DNA of 64,000 nt from Dimorphilus gyrociliatus (GCA_904063045.1 CAJFCJ010000019.1:186001-250000); one strand, 5' to 3'. Shown: positions 1-14,400, numbered from the stretch's first letter. Program-made: numbers and translations. The notes: a model not told the origin generated them from the sequence alone.

Positions 1-3000
1 AAGACTTCGAAGGACATATCATCGGAAATAAAAAGAAGGGAAAACATATTATATAGATCTATGTGCTCTCTGTAAATGCTAGTCTCAATAATGTCCATAA
101 TATGATCAATATTTGAGAGAACCAAGATAAATCAAGAAAAGAATAGAATTTAATGTATATAAGAAGTATACTTACAATTGTGCAATGCAGGGAAATTGAG
201 TTTGATCGATATTTGAAAATAGTTTCGACTGAAAAGCTTGTGGGCTGGGTTCAGCTGTTTGTGAAATAGTCCTTTTTTTCATCCAATTGGACGAAATTTG
301 AACAAGTAATTTACATCTTCTATTCATTCTGCAGTTTATTCTCGTCTCAGCCGATAAAAATGCCTGCTAAATGCTAAAGTTATATTTTACCATGCAGATC
401 GACCCTATTGTTAACCTCTAAGATTACAGGCTGAACCTTGTGAATGATGATCACGTGCAAATAAACATATATTCCCTAATCAGTTAACTAGAGCAAATTA
501 TTGCTGAATTAACCATGACCATCGATATTTTTTTTACAGTGAACATTCAACTTTTACAATGCCAAGGGCCAAAGATTATAAAGCAAATTGATAATTTTTA
601 AAATACTTTGAATTTTATTCTAAACTTAAATAGATTAGTTAGCCACTTTTTCTTTTTTAAGGCTTTTAAACAATTTGATTAGTGCTTTTGCTAGGATGAT
701 TACACAAAATGCATACAGTATCGCTCAACCATGGAAGGGAGTTAGCATTGAATTGTTTTCAACTTTTTACTTAGGCTTTAAGTTTTTCTTTTAAATATAA
801 AAGAAACTTTTTTTTTAAATAGATCTCTTATATTTAATTTAAAAAAAGCTATACTTCTTTGCAAAATGCGTAATAAAGCGACCTAATTAAACTTTGTTAA
901 ATCATTTAATTTTCCTTCCTCTCTATATAGAAACTTCTTCCGTCAGCTATTTTTAAAAGGGAAAAAAATCGTATAAAGAGCGGTTATTTAACCTTTTAAA
1001 TAGAGTTTACTGTTAACTAAGTTGAACAATAACAATTGATTTTTACTACGTGCCATTCAAAGGGCGATTGTATAAAAGATATCCTTGGGCTTTTTTGCAT
1101 TAATAGACTTAAACGTGAACTTAAATAACACAAAAAATTTAAAAAAGATTTTTAAAAAAATACAATATCATCATTACTATTAAGAATTTGTGATATCTTT
1201 TTATTGGAATAATGTAATTGTACGTTTTTTCATCCTCTTCCAAATAAATGTTAAATAGTTGCTTAACAAACTGTTAGCGTGTTTTCCTCTTTTAAATTCC
1301 CTAAGTTATTCGAGTTCGATTTTTTTTTCTTTTTGTTAGCATTTGGCTAGTTTGTACCCATTTTAATGATACTTAAAAATTCCCATCACCACTTTTTCCA
1401 TACTACTATGTACGATTGGCACTACTAATTTCCTAAAAGTAGTAATGCTCGTCGACACTCTGGGGCATCTAGCTATTTGTATAAAACGTTGCTTTTCATT
1501 TATAAGTCACTATTTACTGTATAAAAAAAAGAAACTAGTTAATTTTTTCCAGATAACAGTTTTGCGAGTTTTGTCTTTGCATAATAAATATCCCACGGTT
1601 TAGCACAAAAAACTAAATTCCCAACGATTAGATGTTGGTAGTCATATGATAAACTTTAAAAAATGTTCATATCGATTTAACGCATGCCCGCCTATTATCA
1701 AATCAACACTATCCAACCCATCTCATGCACCACTTATCCAATTCTCTTGATAAAATAGCTATGACATACTTGTTTTTTCCTTCACTTTTACACCACTTCC
1801 ACAGTAAATATTCGATTGAGATAACAATATTGCTACGTCCTTGTTTCTCATTTTAAAATATTCTATTCTGCCTATTTAACCATATTGTAAATATATATAA
1901 ATTCCTTTCTTCCTTCTTTCTATGATACTTTATCAGTCATACTTGTTCTATTAGCAAGAAAAAACTAAATATTTTAGTTTTGTACTATTGATCTTTCTTT
2001 CTTTCTTGCTTTCTTTTATAACGAAACTGTGATATATAAACTTTAGCAATATTTACTTTTAATAAGTATAATGAGCAATATTTTACAAATTAAACCATAA
2101 ATAAATATATATCTTTCTATACGTGACATTAAAACTAGTTTACGCATTATCTTATTATAGGAATATTTCAAAATAAATAATAATAGATTAGATATCTATT
2201 CTATTAAAGTGATACTTATAAGCCATTTAGGCCTAATGTATTTTTCTTTCCTATTTCGGATAAGAATAAATATATATATATATAATGTATATACAGTATA
2301 TAATTGATTAATTTTCTAAAAAAAGCGTAAGTTTAATAGTTTCACCCAGGGACAGAGGGAGGCAGGGGATATGTTTGAAAGAGTAATATTTAAGCCTATT
2401 CCTATATCTTTCATATATCTTATTACATTTCTAATTAATATATATTTATGAAAACTATTTATTAAATTTAAGTAGAAAATTGATAAAATATTATATAGTT
2501 TATAATCTTCGTATATTAATATTTTATTCATTTTTAAATTACATCCCTTTTTTTCTCACATAAGTTAAAGTTTTTGAATTCGTATGCTGATGTCGGCTCT
2601 CAATCGATAAATTGATAAAAAGGATATTAATTTGTCTATAATTATCCAGAAAACTTATTGCATTTGCTCTTTTCAAAATGATTAATTAGACGAAAATCTT
2701 AATTAAATCGTATAGCTTTGGATAGTATTTTTGTTCGATGCTATCCAATTCTAATATTATATGAATATGATAGTCTTCCTCTTTATTATTATTAATTAGA
2801 GTTTAGCGTATATCGTTAGTTAGAAATCTCTTTTTATTTTTATCTATAATCTAATATACACTTATTACTTAGCACATTTTTAATAGTTTGACAAGATAAT
2901 GATTGTTTAAAGGCAGTAAATGGACTTTATTCCAAAATATAAAGCCAATTGGGTCAAATATATCTTATATAGAACTTTTTCAAATCGATAGAAAAAAATT

Positions 3001-4133
3001 TTCCGCTGGACAATTGATTTAATATCGAATTGAAACTGATTAAAAGTTTCAGGTGAGTAGATTAATCAGATTATGCATATATTCCTGAATAGGATTAGCG
3101 TGTAAACAAATTAACTTTTAAAAAGCAATTGTAATATTAGTCAATAGTATTTTTCAATAAATCACAACCTTTTAAAAGCTTATTATTATAATTAGAAACT
3201 AACTACATTTCGAATTCAATCCTTATAAGTCAAATGATTTAAAGTTCTCTCTCTGTTCATTCTAGCTATCTCTCCTCTCAACACCCTCCCTCGTTCAGTT
3301 GATCGCTCATACTCTGACATATGCACAAACAAACAAATACATATGCACACATACATAGAGACAAGCACAAACATTACAATCTAATAGAATACAATTAGTA
3401 AATATTGGAAAAAATTATAAAGAACAATAAATAGGGAACCACTTGGAAATCTAATAGAATATTTACAAACTAAAGGCCATTTTTTCCGCTTTCAAATCTT
3501 AAAACTACCGTATGATGAGCTTTTATTGAATTTTTGTACACACTGTTCATTTTACTCAAAACGGAAAATGTAATTTATTTTAGAAAGATATTAAATATTA
3601 ACGAACAATAAATAAACCTTTGACCTACATAGAACGAATTCATTTCCTTTGTTCGAGACAAAAATAGAATATGCATAAAAAAGAAAAAATTTATTTATTG
3701 AAGAAATCGGATAAAGTGTCGGCCTATATTTACCGGAAGTTCGATTTTAGAATATTATATTGCGTAGAAATATATATTTAATTAAATAATTTTATATTTT
3801 AGAAGACTCGCCGATTTTTTTTAGAAATTTTGTATATTTTTACGAAGTGTTTGTTTTGGTCGCCATTTTTATGAGTTGGTGTACCTTCCGGTGGCACATC
3901 TGTTAGCGATGCAGATCGTTTTGTATATAGAAATTCATGCAATCAGGAATTGACAGTCCGAACAAAGGAACCATATTTACGCGCCTCCCGTTTGAAATGC
4001 TCACAGAGCAAAAAAAAAGTTACTTTATGGGCTTTTTTAACTAATTTACGATCGAGGGAAAATCGCCTTCGTTGGCAAACATATTTTTTTGTGTAATTTA
4101 TATAACTAATCCCACATCGTAAAGAATTAAAAG
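1..4133. other. AT-rich region without a supportable gene
   Basis: No long open frame with coding character is present on either strand. The sequence is AT-rich with poly-T runs, CT-rich stretches (about 1985-2020), (TA)n near 2270-2300 and Pumilio-like TGTAAATA near 1886. Short open frames run in from the left edge, but they are too short to assign. Part of this stretch could be the 3' UTR of a gene to the left, and the last few hundred bases (about 3850-4133) probably hold the ARFGEF3 promoter and 5' UTR, including a reverse-orientation ATGGCG motif near 3861-3873. None of this is proven by the sequence. Confidence 0.5.
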
Positions 4134-7100
4134 ATGACAACTAGCAAAAGCATGAGTAAGTTTCAAAAGTCCCGTTTTTTAATCTCTCCTTTAAACTAAT
4201 TTTTCATGTTAATAGCTAAAAAAAACCGATCAATTGAGGATATTTTGGGAGATATCAAAGAAAATAGCTCTAGTAAACCTCTCAATCTTCAACAAAAGTG
4301 TACAGAGGCTTTAGGTTTCTATCTTAGAGCAATATTTTTGAATAAACTGATTGATTCTTTCTATTGATTATAGAACTTCTTTCAAGTGAGGAATCGATGA
4401 AACAAAAAGAAACATGGCAGATACGGTAAGCTGCTTGAAATGTTATAATAATTATTGCTATAATAACGATAACAATAACTATGATTTATTATTAGTAATA
4501 AACGTATTCAAATTTTTTCCAGGCATGTTATATTACAAACACTAAAACACGCTTTAGAAAGTAAAACCTCCCGACTAACCGCGCTTGCTGTAGCTGGTAT
4601 TCAAAATTTCTTATACGATGATCGTTTCTATTCGGCATTGGAACCTGAAAATGAAGAAAATTTGATGCCTATGCAACTTCTTGGCATACTTAAATGTATA
4701 CCAAATCTTCCTGAAGAACTACAAATGGAAATGATGAAGATTCTCTTGAATCTAACTTGTTCACCAAAATCAATAGTTACAGCACGAGTGGTTATACGAG
4801 TAGCTGAGGTAAATAAAACAATTTCATTTTACTGTTTAGATTTTGTCGTTAAGTTACGGGCTTGCAGTTAAGTTTAGAAACATATATTAGTACCGCGAAA
4901 CTGAGCTTAAGAAGGGCTATTGAAAGTACGCTTATGCGTCTTCTTGGGTTTTTTTATCATCATCAACTTGTACGGTTTGCCGCTTCTGAATCAAAGGTAA
5001 CACACAAAACAAATCCACAATTTCGGTGAAGGATATATGATTTAGTTTAATAAGCATTTGGGCCATTGAGCTAACCCCATAATGAAAGCGATGGGCTATA
5101 GAGGCTTATTATTTATTCCTTTTTATATTTTCTTTAATTGTAAGAGTGATTAAATCTATTGAAATAAAAAGGCGTGCTTGCTAAGAGTGCATTAATTAGC
5201 CTATTCGATTTCAATTTATATACAGGTATGCCTTGATTCGTATTCTGCTAATTCTGGTGGTTGTGTGCGTACAGCAGTGCGTGCTACTCTTACACAATTA
5301 TTAACGGCCCTTACTGATAAATTAGATATTCCCTCGGTGAGTGATTCAGCTTTTTTCGTTCCTTTAATTTCTCCCCCTCCGTTAATTTATCATTTATAAA
5401 ACATTACACTTCCCGCTCTTTTCCGTAACAACTGTAAAAGGGGAACAATCGGTTCAATCATAATACTTCATACAGATAAATGACACCGAACATTGCCATA
5501 ATGATATGATAGAAAACAACGAAGGTCATTTAATGGATGACCTAGGATTAGGACGTATGAACTATTTTTTTGTTAATAACCAATTATCTATATATTAATG
5601 AGAATCTATAATTTTTTTAGCCAACTTCAAAGAAATGAATGCAATAACAAAGGAGAACGCTGACTCTTTAGCTAGGGACGTTATTAGTGTCTTGTGCTTT
5701 ATCTCCGCGAAATTGCACGAATTATCGACTGAAGCTCATTTGATACATTTATTATTGGAAGCTTTATTGGCTGTTTTAGACAATCTGCCACCTATAGTAG
5801 GACATCGAAAGGATTTTGTCGATTTAACATGGAAAACGATTGTCCCAATTCTCGTATCATTCCTTAGCAATCCAACTACGGATAAATTAATTTCGAGAGA
5901 CGGTCAGGGGGAGAGGGGTGGCGGTTACTCTTCAACAAACAGTACTACTATTTTATCCGAACATTCCGTAAAAACAGTGTATCAAATTGCCGTTCAATTA
6001 ATAAGAATAGTAGGTGACATTCATTCACTAAGAGCGCCTCTGGCATCATTGCTACATAGTAAGATATTATCATTTTAAAAAACAATGTCTTCTCTGCTTT
6101 CTAAATGAAAATTCTTTATAGGAATCTACCTCTATTCTCCTCCCTCTTCAAGAGTCGAGGCTCTGAAATGCCTTAAAGATGTATTAACCTCTCCGTACCA
6201 ACTCACTCGGTTAGCCAGTCCGACCGTTAGTATCCAAAGGGGAGATGACAAACAAAGACTCTACGCTGCTGATTTAATGATAATCAAAATGTAATTATGA
6301 TACAATTTATACTTGTGTATTATATATACAATAAGTATATTACTAATATATACTAATATATATATATATATATAGAACACAAGTCCTTGATTAATAACCA
6401 ATTAATATTTAATTTAATGATATTTTTGCATGTTTACTAATTAGAATCAGTCGATCTCTTCGGGAATGTTGCAGTTGTAAAGACAGCACAGTTGTTCTGA
6501 ATTCTGTTTCACTTATGTGTGAATTAGTCAGCTCATTAAGTAAAATAACCAAAGGCAATTGTATCACTGATGAAATTATGATTAATTTACTGTCATCTGC
6601 CTCTGCAAAGCCGGTTGCAAGTGAATCCTCTGATAGTTTGCAGCCAAGTGAGAATTTGGATGTTCCGGGTAAAATAGTTTTACCTCATTATACATGTATA
6701 TTATATAACATATGTAATATATAAAAAAAAAGCCTATATCAGCATTTGTTTTTCTAACGGGTTTGTATTTTGTTTCAGATTGGAAGTCAGACGATAGCAG
6801 CGATTCAGAAATGGATCAACGCCTAATGAAAGCTAGTCAATTATATGAGAGAAGAGATGTAGAAAGTATTTTTGCCTCTAGACAGGAAGTTGAAGAGCTG
6901 GAAAGAGATAACGCCAGGCATTTTATTGACAGTCTCATTCATTTAGTTCCAGAGCTGTTAGATGCCAGCTCTATATCAGAAGTAGATGAATTATTACTAA
7001 GTTTTTCTTCGAACTTTTGCAAAGAAATGGAAAACAGTTCAAAAAAGGACTCCTACGCCATCATACTTAACGCTGATGCTATTTATGTTACCACCATTTA

Positions 7101-10100
7101 TGCTTTGCATTTAAATCTTATTCTCATGACTTCTTCGTTCTATTCGTCGGATGACGTCAATCCGTCCATAAAACAAGAAGAATTTTGTGACGAGATTCTT
7201 AACTGCGGTCTCCTCTTATTTGTATCACAGACCTGGTTAGAAGAAGTTTGGATGCAGATTATTAGTAGATCGATTTTTAAGTCATCTCAAATTAAATTAA
7301 ATGAGGAGGATGAACCTATTCTAATTACGACCTTAACTGATATAGATGGCTTAAGAAGTAGCGAAATGGGTGGCCAATTACTTAGAAGTGCTAATACGGA
7401 GAGAATCAAATTATCTTCTGGTAGTGCCGTGAAGGCCGGCCAGATTGCCGCGAAAAACGTTTTATCCACCATTTGGAATGATATGATGGAAGTTTTGTCC
7501 ACTTTAATCACATGTAAACATAGTATTGCAGGTTTCGGTGAAAGTTTAGCCCTGTTATTTAATGCCAAAGAAGAAAATAGAAAGGCTCGAGAAGCCATAT
7601 GTACTAGTTTAGACGCCCTAAGAACTGCAGCTGGTTTGGCGTACGGTTTAGGCTTACAGAATTTATGTGGAAGCGTTCTAGCCCAGTTGGCTGACGCTTC
7701 CTGCAGGTTGGCAGATGGTGAAGCTCGTTTACACGCGGCTCACGCTCTAAGTTTAGATTCTGTTTTATCTATGGGATTGGAACTCGGTTCTCATTCACCA
7801 GATTGTTGGCAACATGTATTCCGATGCTGCGCACACGTGGCTCTGCTAGAGCACACGACTTTTTCAAAAGGTCAGCACCAATCCGTACTTCCACAAGTCA
7901 CACAGAAAACGGGAATTGATGAGGAAGAACAGGAAGCTGTCGACGTTGTTATTCCTAGTGAGCCAGTTGCTCCCAGTATAGATGTCCTTCACTTAGTTAA
8001 GGAAAGCTCAACAGGCTGGCAGTTAGATGCTGGTGCTGTGGGTGGTGTCCTTAGCGTCGAACAATCAGCCAGAGCATTATGCGGTCTATCGCAACAAGTT
8101 GATAGACTTTTTGATGAGGCTGCTGCAAAATTGAACTTGCAATCTCTAACATCATTTATTTTTGAGCTATGCCGGTCAAGCAGAGAACAATTAACTCTAA
8201 GAAAAACTTCTCAATCTCCCGATGAGAAATTACCGGCAAACGTTATATTCGTTTATAGATTAGGCGATATATTAATGAATTTAATAGACTCTTGTCGACC
8301 AATGTTACACGTAATAAGGAGTTGGAGTTTGGTAGCGGCTCATCTTGTTGAGGCTGCCTGTGAGAAGGAAATGGACATTTCTAGAAGAGCTGTTGAATCG
8401 ATACATGGAATTGTTTCTTGTATATTAAATTCCAGACCGGAAACTTATTATTTTCATTTTCATGAAGCGCTCTGTAAACCTTTTGAGAACTTACTGTCCT
8501 TGGAATTGTGCGATCCTGAAGTACAAGATCAGGTTATATGTTCTTTATGCTCTTTGGTTGAATCATCCGCTTCGGAATTAAAGTCTGGTTGGCGTAGTGT
8601 ATTTAGTGCTCTAAAATCTATAAAATTACATTTAACGGCTGTAGAAGAGATCAACGAAAGTCGAATTAGTCATGTTACTGCAGTTTTAGACGTTTTCAAT
8701 GCTTTTCTATCAACCGACAATCCGAGTGTTATCGCTCAAGCTTCGGTAGATTGTATTCTATGTCTACTTCACTATGCTAAAGGTGAATTAGAAGAAGATT
8801 CCAAAGATGATTCGGATGAGGACGATGACGCGATATTGTCGTTGTCTGCCATGGCTTTAAACTATTTAAAGGAGTGTTCTAACTTACTCTCAAAAATGAA
8901 AATTATGCCAGCCTGTCCAGTGTTTAGTGGGGCTTATAGGATACAATTCGGTTGTAAACCTCATCTTGTCGACGCCCATTTTGGATCCCAAGACCTTGAA
9001 TACATAATAAATCTATATAAGAATAATCAAGATGTCCGTTTGCGACCGGAGTTTGTTGATGAATTTGTCTACAAACTTGGTCTAGAGGCCGCAACAACTA
9101 TCGACGACTTGAATGATTCTAAAGGTGTGCTCAGAGTATGGCTATTAATATTAGATGGACTAGTTCATACAGCAGCTACTTGTCCAAAACAGCCGAATAT
9201 CGTAGGAACTCTATTTGAATTGTTAAGAGAGACAATAAAACCAGAACACGCGGATTTCGGTATACATGTTATAAATCATGTTATTTTACCAGAAGTGCAA
9301 GCGTGGATTAGGAAAGGCGATGAAAATTCGCTAAACTTAGCTAATATTAGACAATGTACTGGACTTATAACAGATTTTATAGTGGAAACCATTGTTCAAT
9401 TAGTAAATGAATCTGAATTAACAGTTAAAGTAGAACTAATGTTGAAACAACTATTGGATGTTCTTATGGAGTGCATTTCACAGCCCATTGAACAATTAGC
9501 TAGAGTTGGCACAGCTTGTATGAGACATACTTTATTAAGTGCTAGCGCTCTATTTACTGAAAGAATGTGGCATATAGCATGCTCGGCAATAGCAAGAGCT
9601 GGAATGATATCCCTTATACCACTTCGAGAAATCCTATCTCCCTTTCACGCTCATTCAGATAATTTTTATGGTGACGTTGGCTCAGTCAAAGTTGCCGTAA
9701 GACAAGAGGGTTCAGCCATCGACGCTGAAAGATTAAGGTCACTGGCAAATCAAGTATTTCTAATAGAAGTACAAAGAAACGCTTCAAAGCCCATCGATTA
9801 TTCAGTAGATACGGATAGGTCATTTGTCTTCTTATTGGAACCACCTGATACAGATATTCTTAGGGTTCCATTCAGAAATGTCGTTATAGGATTGATAGCT
9901 CATCAACAGTTAGTCAAGCTTGTCGCTGCTATGACTCTAGAGGATTATTCTAGTTCCTATTACAATAATATCCTAAATATGTCTGCAAGGAATGTATTGT
10001 TATTGCTGGAGTTGTTGAAGCATTCTCAATCTATTTGTGAAGCATTTGATTCAAGACCCGGCCTAAAATTTCTTGTTCAGAAAGTAGCTAGAGCGAACGT

Positions 10101-11289
10101 TGCTTCCAATCTCTACGCCTTTGCAAGTAGCGCCATCCAACTCAGAATAAGAATTCTTATACATATTGTATCAAACCTAACTGATTTGTCTGTTAATTTA
10201 ACAAAATCCTGCTTGTCCGAAGAGACTAAAGGTAATATAGATTAATTTTCTAGCAAATTAGGAACAAAATATTCTGTAATGTCTAACATCATTATCTAAT
10301 TTTAGAGAAAGAAAACGATAGAGATATTTGGACTAGCTCTGGGAAAGTCTCCGAATACGGCAGCTTTTTCATTAGGTTATTGAAGGAGGCCCTGCAGGAA
10401 TTATGCGTCGCCTATGTTGATTTATATCTTGATAAGTATACAGCTTCTATAGTCGACAAGTAAGTTGGTGTTAGGAACTAATAATTTAGCCCCAAAGATC
10501 ATTAGGGAATAATACCTCCCTCTTAATTTCCCGTATGACTTTTTTTGGGTTTTTTTTGTTTAAAACATACAAATTTATTATCTCTTAACATTGTATAAAC
10601 TCTTAAAATTGCTTTATTATTCCGTTTTTAGAATATCGACAAATCAGACGCTATATTTTCTGTTGGCGGATGAAGGGGAGGAAATAACTGAACTTAAACG
10701 AGATAAGAGCTTAAAAGATATTGTAGCCGAAAAAGTTAAAGAATTTTCATCTCCAACCACCACTGGGCCAGTTCCTCTGGTTGAGCAACAAACTTTATCT
10801 GACGATGAAGAGCTGAAATTAGCTCCTGTTGCACCACTTTCCAATCGAAAAAATAATGATAAAGTATACAGTGTTGCAACCGAAAGTACTATAAATGATT
10901 TAATGAGTCAATATAAAAAGCGTAAAAATCAGCACACACTGCCTTCTCCCTTCCAAAAGCAGACGAGATCCAAACCACAACCAGTAAGAAAGCCTCGTCC
11001 AAAGAGAGATGATAGTAGTAGGGAACGGGAAATTGACGACGAACAAAACGAATCTTTAGTTAAAGATAGTGAAGCAGCTTTAACATGTTGGGTCACAACA
11101 GTTTGTGAAACATTAAATCTATTATATGAATTACCAGATGAAAAGTTTAAGGCGCTTTTGCCTGTTGTTGTGTCTAGTGTTACTCAATTAATATGTCATT
11201 CGCGAGATGCCAAGTTACGAGAATCCCTGGCTAAATGGACGTATAGGGTTTCTCATATTTACGGATTTGCTGAAGATAAACAAAATTGA
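4134..11289 (+). CDS. ARFGEF3: ARFGEF3/BIG3-like protein (BFA-inhibited GEF family member 3)
   Basis: This is a multi-exon gene. The start ATG at 4134 opens a 22-nt first exon followed by a consensus donor. Further exons are 4216-4314, about 4374-4422, about 4524-4808, an alternative pair at 4868-4996 and 5226-5336, about 5475-5560, 5622 to about 6067, about 6122-6293, about 6445-6670, 6779-10231, about 10306-10460 and about 10632-11289. Phases join cleanly where traced. The order of conserved segments matches human BIG3 from the N-terminal DCB-like helices (LQMEMMKILLNLTCSP) through HSPDCWQHVFRCCAHV and ARPLLHV-like HEAT regions to the C-terminal TISKLMTEYKKRKQQH-like motif (here TINDLMSQYKKRKNQH). 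As known for the family's BIG3 branch, the Sec7 region (around 7300-7600) lacks a recognisable FRLPGE catalytic glutamate motif, so exchange activity is doubtful. In mammals BIG3 affects granule biogenesis and binds prohibitin. Its 3' end is convergent with TALPID3. Confidence 0.9.
4868..5336 (+). other. Candidate mutually exclusive exon pair in ARFGEF3
   Basis: Exon A (4868-4996, 43 codons) and exon B (5226-5336, 37 codons) both start and end in phase 0. Both encode the same kind of helix pair: A has SLETYISTAK followed by LSLRRAIESTLMRLLG, and B has CLDSYSANSG followed by GCVRTAVRATLTQLLT. B looks more like the vertebrate BIG3 sequence at this place (TAVRATLSQML). Including both would repeat the segment. 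The intron between them is 229 nt, so simple steric exclusion does not apply here. Confidence 0.55.
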
Positions 11290-11377
11290 ACTACTTATAC
11301 CTTTTGATAGACTCTTCTTATTTCCAAAAGCTTCGAAAACATTCCTATTATAATCAATTAATACAATACTATGAGAA

Positions 11378-11484
11378 TTTATTTCAATACAAAAACATAC
11401 AAAAACCCATTTAAAATTAAATCTCTAGATTCATTCTTATTCCTCTACAATTCTATATATTATACATAATATATACTGAATAAA
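11378..11484. terminator. Interleaved poly(A) signals of convergent ARFGEF3 and TALPID3
   Basis: ARFGEF3 (+) has AATAAA at 11479-11484, only 5 bp before the TALPID3 stop codon at 11489. TALPID3 (-) has TTTATT (AATAAA on its strand) at 11378-11383, inside the ARFGEF3 3' UTR. If these signals are used, the two mRNAs overlap by about 100 nt or more in antisense. Confidence 0.5.
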
Positions 11485-11488
11485 ATTT

Positions 11489-14400
11489 CTATTTTCGCGG
11501 TGATAGCGATCTCATTGGTTGATAAGTGGACGGTTCATATCCTCCGCTATTCAACAAATCATCATCATAATCCTCATTACCTTCTAAAGTTTTTTTATAT
11601 AGACGAAGTTGATCTGTTGAGTTTGTATCGGAAAATTGTAACTCTTGCTCTGTTGTACTTCTTAAAGAAGATCTTATTCCCCCAATAGTAGTTGTGTCAG
11701 CTGTACCGAATAGTTCTTGGCCTTCTAAAATATTGAGACGTCTTGGTGAAGATGTAGCTGATGATTCTTCTAAATTCATGGCGTCAGGCATTTCACTATC
11801 AGTAGGATCAGTTTTTGCAGTATCAGACAAATGCAAATTGCTGTTGGATTCAGGTGGTAATGGTGTTTGTTCGTCAGTTGAATGAAATTCAACAGTATTT
11901 AATAAAGGCTTTTGAGTTATGATACTGGCCACTTCAGGTATCTTTATTGAATCACGAGGTGGACGACTATCCTCTTGTTTCAACGTAAAAGTTTTTAAAC
12001 CGAATTCCAATGAATTCGTTGTTTCATCATCAAATGATCTTCGCTGCTTTCCCTGATGTCGATTTCTAAGATTATCAGTTGGCATGATTCTACCAAGAGA
12101 TGGCCGTCTAGGTTCAACTCTAACTTGTTTTGGTGTTGAAGTTACCATTCTTGGTGGCGATGCTAAAAATACATTAGCAAATAAACAATTAAAGATAATT
12201 TGAAATAATCAATATTTAAAAATTTTTACTGTTTTCTGGAATGTCATCATTTGTATTTTCTTTATCTTCCTCCATCTCTAAAGGTTTCTCAGGAGTTTCC
12301 GCTTCAAAATGATCTTCAGAGAGCTCTTCTACAGACTTTTTCTATGGGTAATATTTGTAAAATGAGTTTATGAATACAGTAATATACAGAGTTTAATTGT
12401 CACTCACCTCAGCTAGAATTTCGCCTAGACTTTGCTGTGTTTCCAGTTTCTTAATAAATGGTAGATTTTTAAAAGCAATTTGCTGCTTCATTAGATGCAT
12501 TATAGCTTCACTTTGAATATCTATCTCTTTATGAAGAAATTCGCCTTCACTGCGACTTGCTTCTTCCTATTTTGAAAATTTTTTGTAAAGATTCTCTTTT
12601 TTAATTTAAATATGTTAAACTCACTGGTTCCATATCATTTAAGCTTTTATCAAGCTGAGGGAAGGAAGACATTCCTAAGGATGCTTCTACAACTTCACCT
12701 TCGCTCTTATCTAAAACCCATTGCCCTTCGCTCACCAATTCCCCTATTGTTTCAGTTATTTCTTCATTACTCTGATCCTCAGATTCTTCTTCATAATCCT
12801 TTTCATTTCTATCTCTCTCAGAAACAGTTTCTTCACTTTTGAGTGTAGTTTGTATCTGAACTGAAGCTTTTAATACTTCCTCGTAACTATCTGTCCCATT
12901 GGATTCCTCTATTAAGGCATCTTTTTCACTTGGCTGTAGGACCGGAGAGTCGGGGGCAATTTCTGATATTGACTCTGATAGAGATGGAGTTTCCATAAAT
13001 TTTCTTGGTGAGATTGGTGGCGTTGATTTGGGTGTTATAACAGAACCAAAGTCAAATAATTCGTGATCTGGTTGTTTTTCCTCATTTTCGTCCATATCTA
13101 ATAATATTCAAAATAAAGAAACGATACGAACGATTACAGAAAGTTACTTACGTTCTAATTTTTCCTTATTTAATTCTAATATATTATTTGCAAAACTATC
13201 CAATTGCGTATTCCTGACGACATTCTTAACAACAGTTACTGGAGCATTTTCTTCTAAATCCTGAATGCTAGCTTCATCAGAACTAGCGTTTGGAGTTATC
13301 TCAGGTGTTTTTGGTATGTCTATTGTTTGTTTAAAATTTGGTATCTGTGGTCTAGGGCTTGAAACTGGAGTAGTTACTTCCGAGCGAATACCTTCAAAAT
13401 CGTCAGCGTAGCTTTCAGATTTTTCTTCTCCGATTTCTAAAGACTCGACTGGAGTTACCGGTATATTCTGGACCTGGAGGGATTCTGTTTCTCTGGTGTC
13501 ATCAGGAACGTTGGCCGGTTGCTTACATTCCCCGAAGCAATTTCGTAATTGATCTCTAATGATATCACGGGTTAAATTACGGACTAGACTGTCATCTACT
13601 GGACAACCGGCATCCAGGAAAACACGAACACCAGGTTTTCCCAACGTTTTAACTGAAAAAGACTATGCTTATAACGTTATTTTTAGGGTTTTTCGATTAG
13701 AAACCTGTCTCTTCAGATGATTCTCCCTTTTTGTAATATTGATTGGCTAATCTTTGCTTTTCTTTTTCATTTTCTCTTCTCTTCGTTTGGATTTCACTAA
13801 GAATCCTAACCATAATTTCTTTTTCAATCCTAACAAATAAAATATAAAGTTTGCTAAGATTTCTTATGATTATATTTCAATGAATTCTTACCAGTTCTCC
13901 TTTTCCTTTTGCATTTCCTCTTTCCTTCTCATTTCCGCTATAATGGGGCTCTCGGTTGCCGATTTCTTTTCAATTTTTATAGCTGATTTCTTTGCAGATT
14001 TCTTTTCTTCTTGACTACATGTACAATTTTACAAGTTTTTAATAAATGCAAGACGGCTTGAACAATAAAAAACTCACCGTTTAAATCCGACAATATTTAA
14101 AGGCGCTTCTTCGACTTCTTCAGACACTTCTGATTCATCTTGCTCAGAGCTTTCCGTTAAAGTTTCAGAGTCTGAAGAATAATTAGCTTCAGATGAGCTA
14201 ACTTCATCAATTGCACTCTCAACAGGTTTAGCAGCAATTGGCGAAAGACATTGATCAACTTGTTCTCTTTGCTGCTAGAAAAATGATACGTTTAAAAAGG
14301 GAAAATAGGAAATGATTAAGAAGCTATCTTACGTCTTTCGAAACTGTTTGATTGTTTTCCATATATAACTTAGTTGATAGCTGAAAGTCCATATCGAAAT

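Noticed and set aside
1-75. Open frames entering from the left edge (stops at about 54 and 75) as the tail of an upstream gene
   Set aside because: They are too short to judge between frames, and no motif is present.
3943-4140. 65-codon minus-strand frame over ARFGEF3 exon 1
   Set aside because: It overlaps the well-supported first exon on the other strand and shows no further exon or homology.
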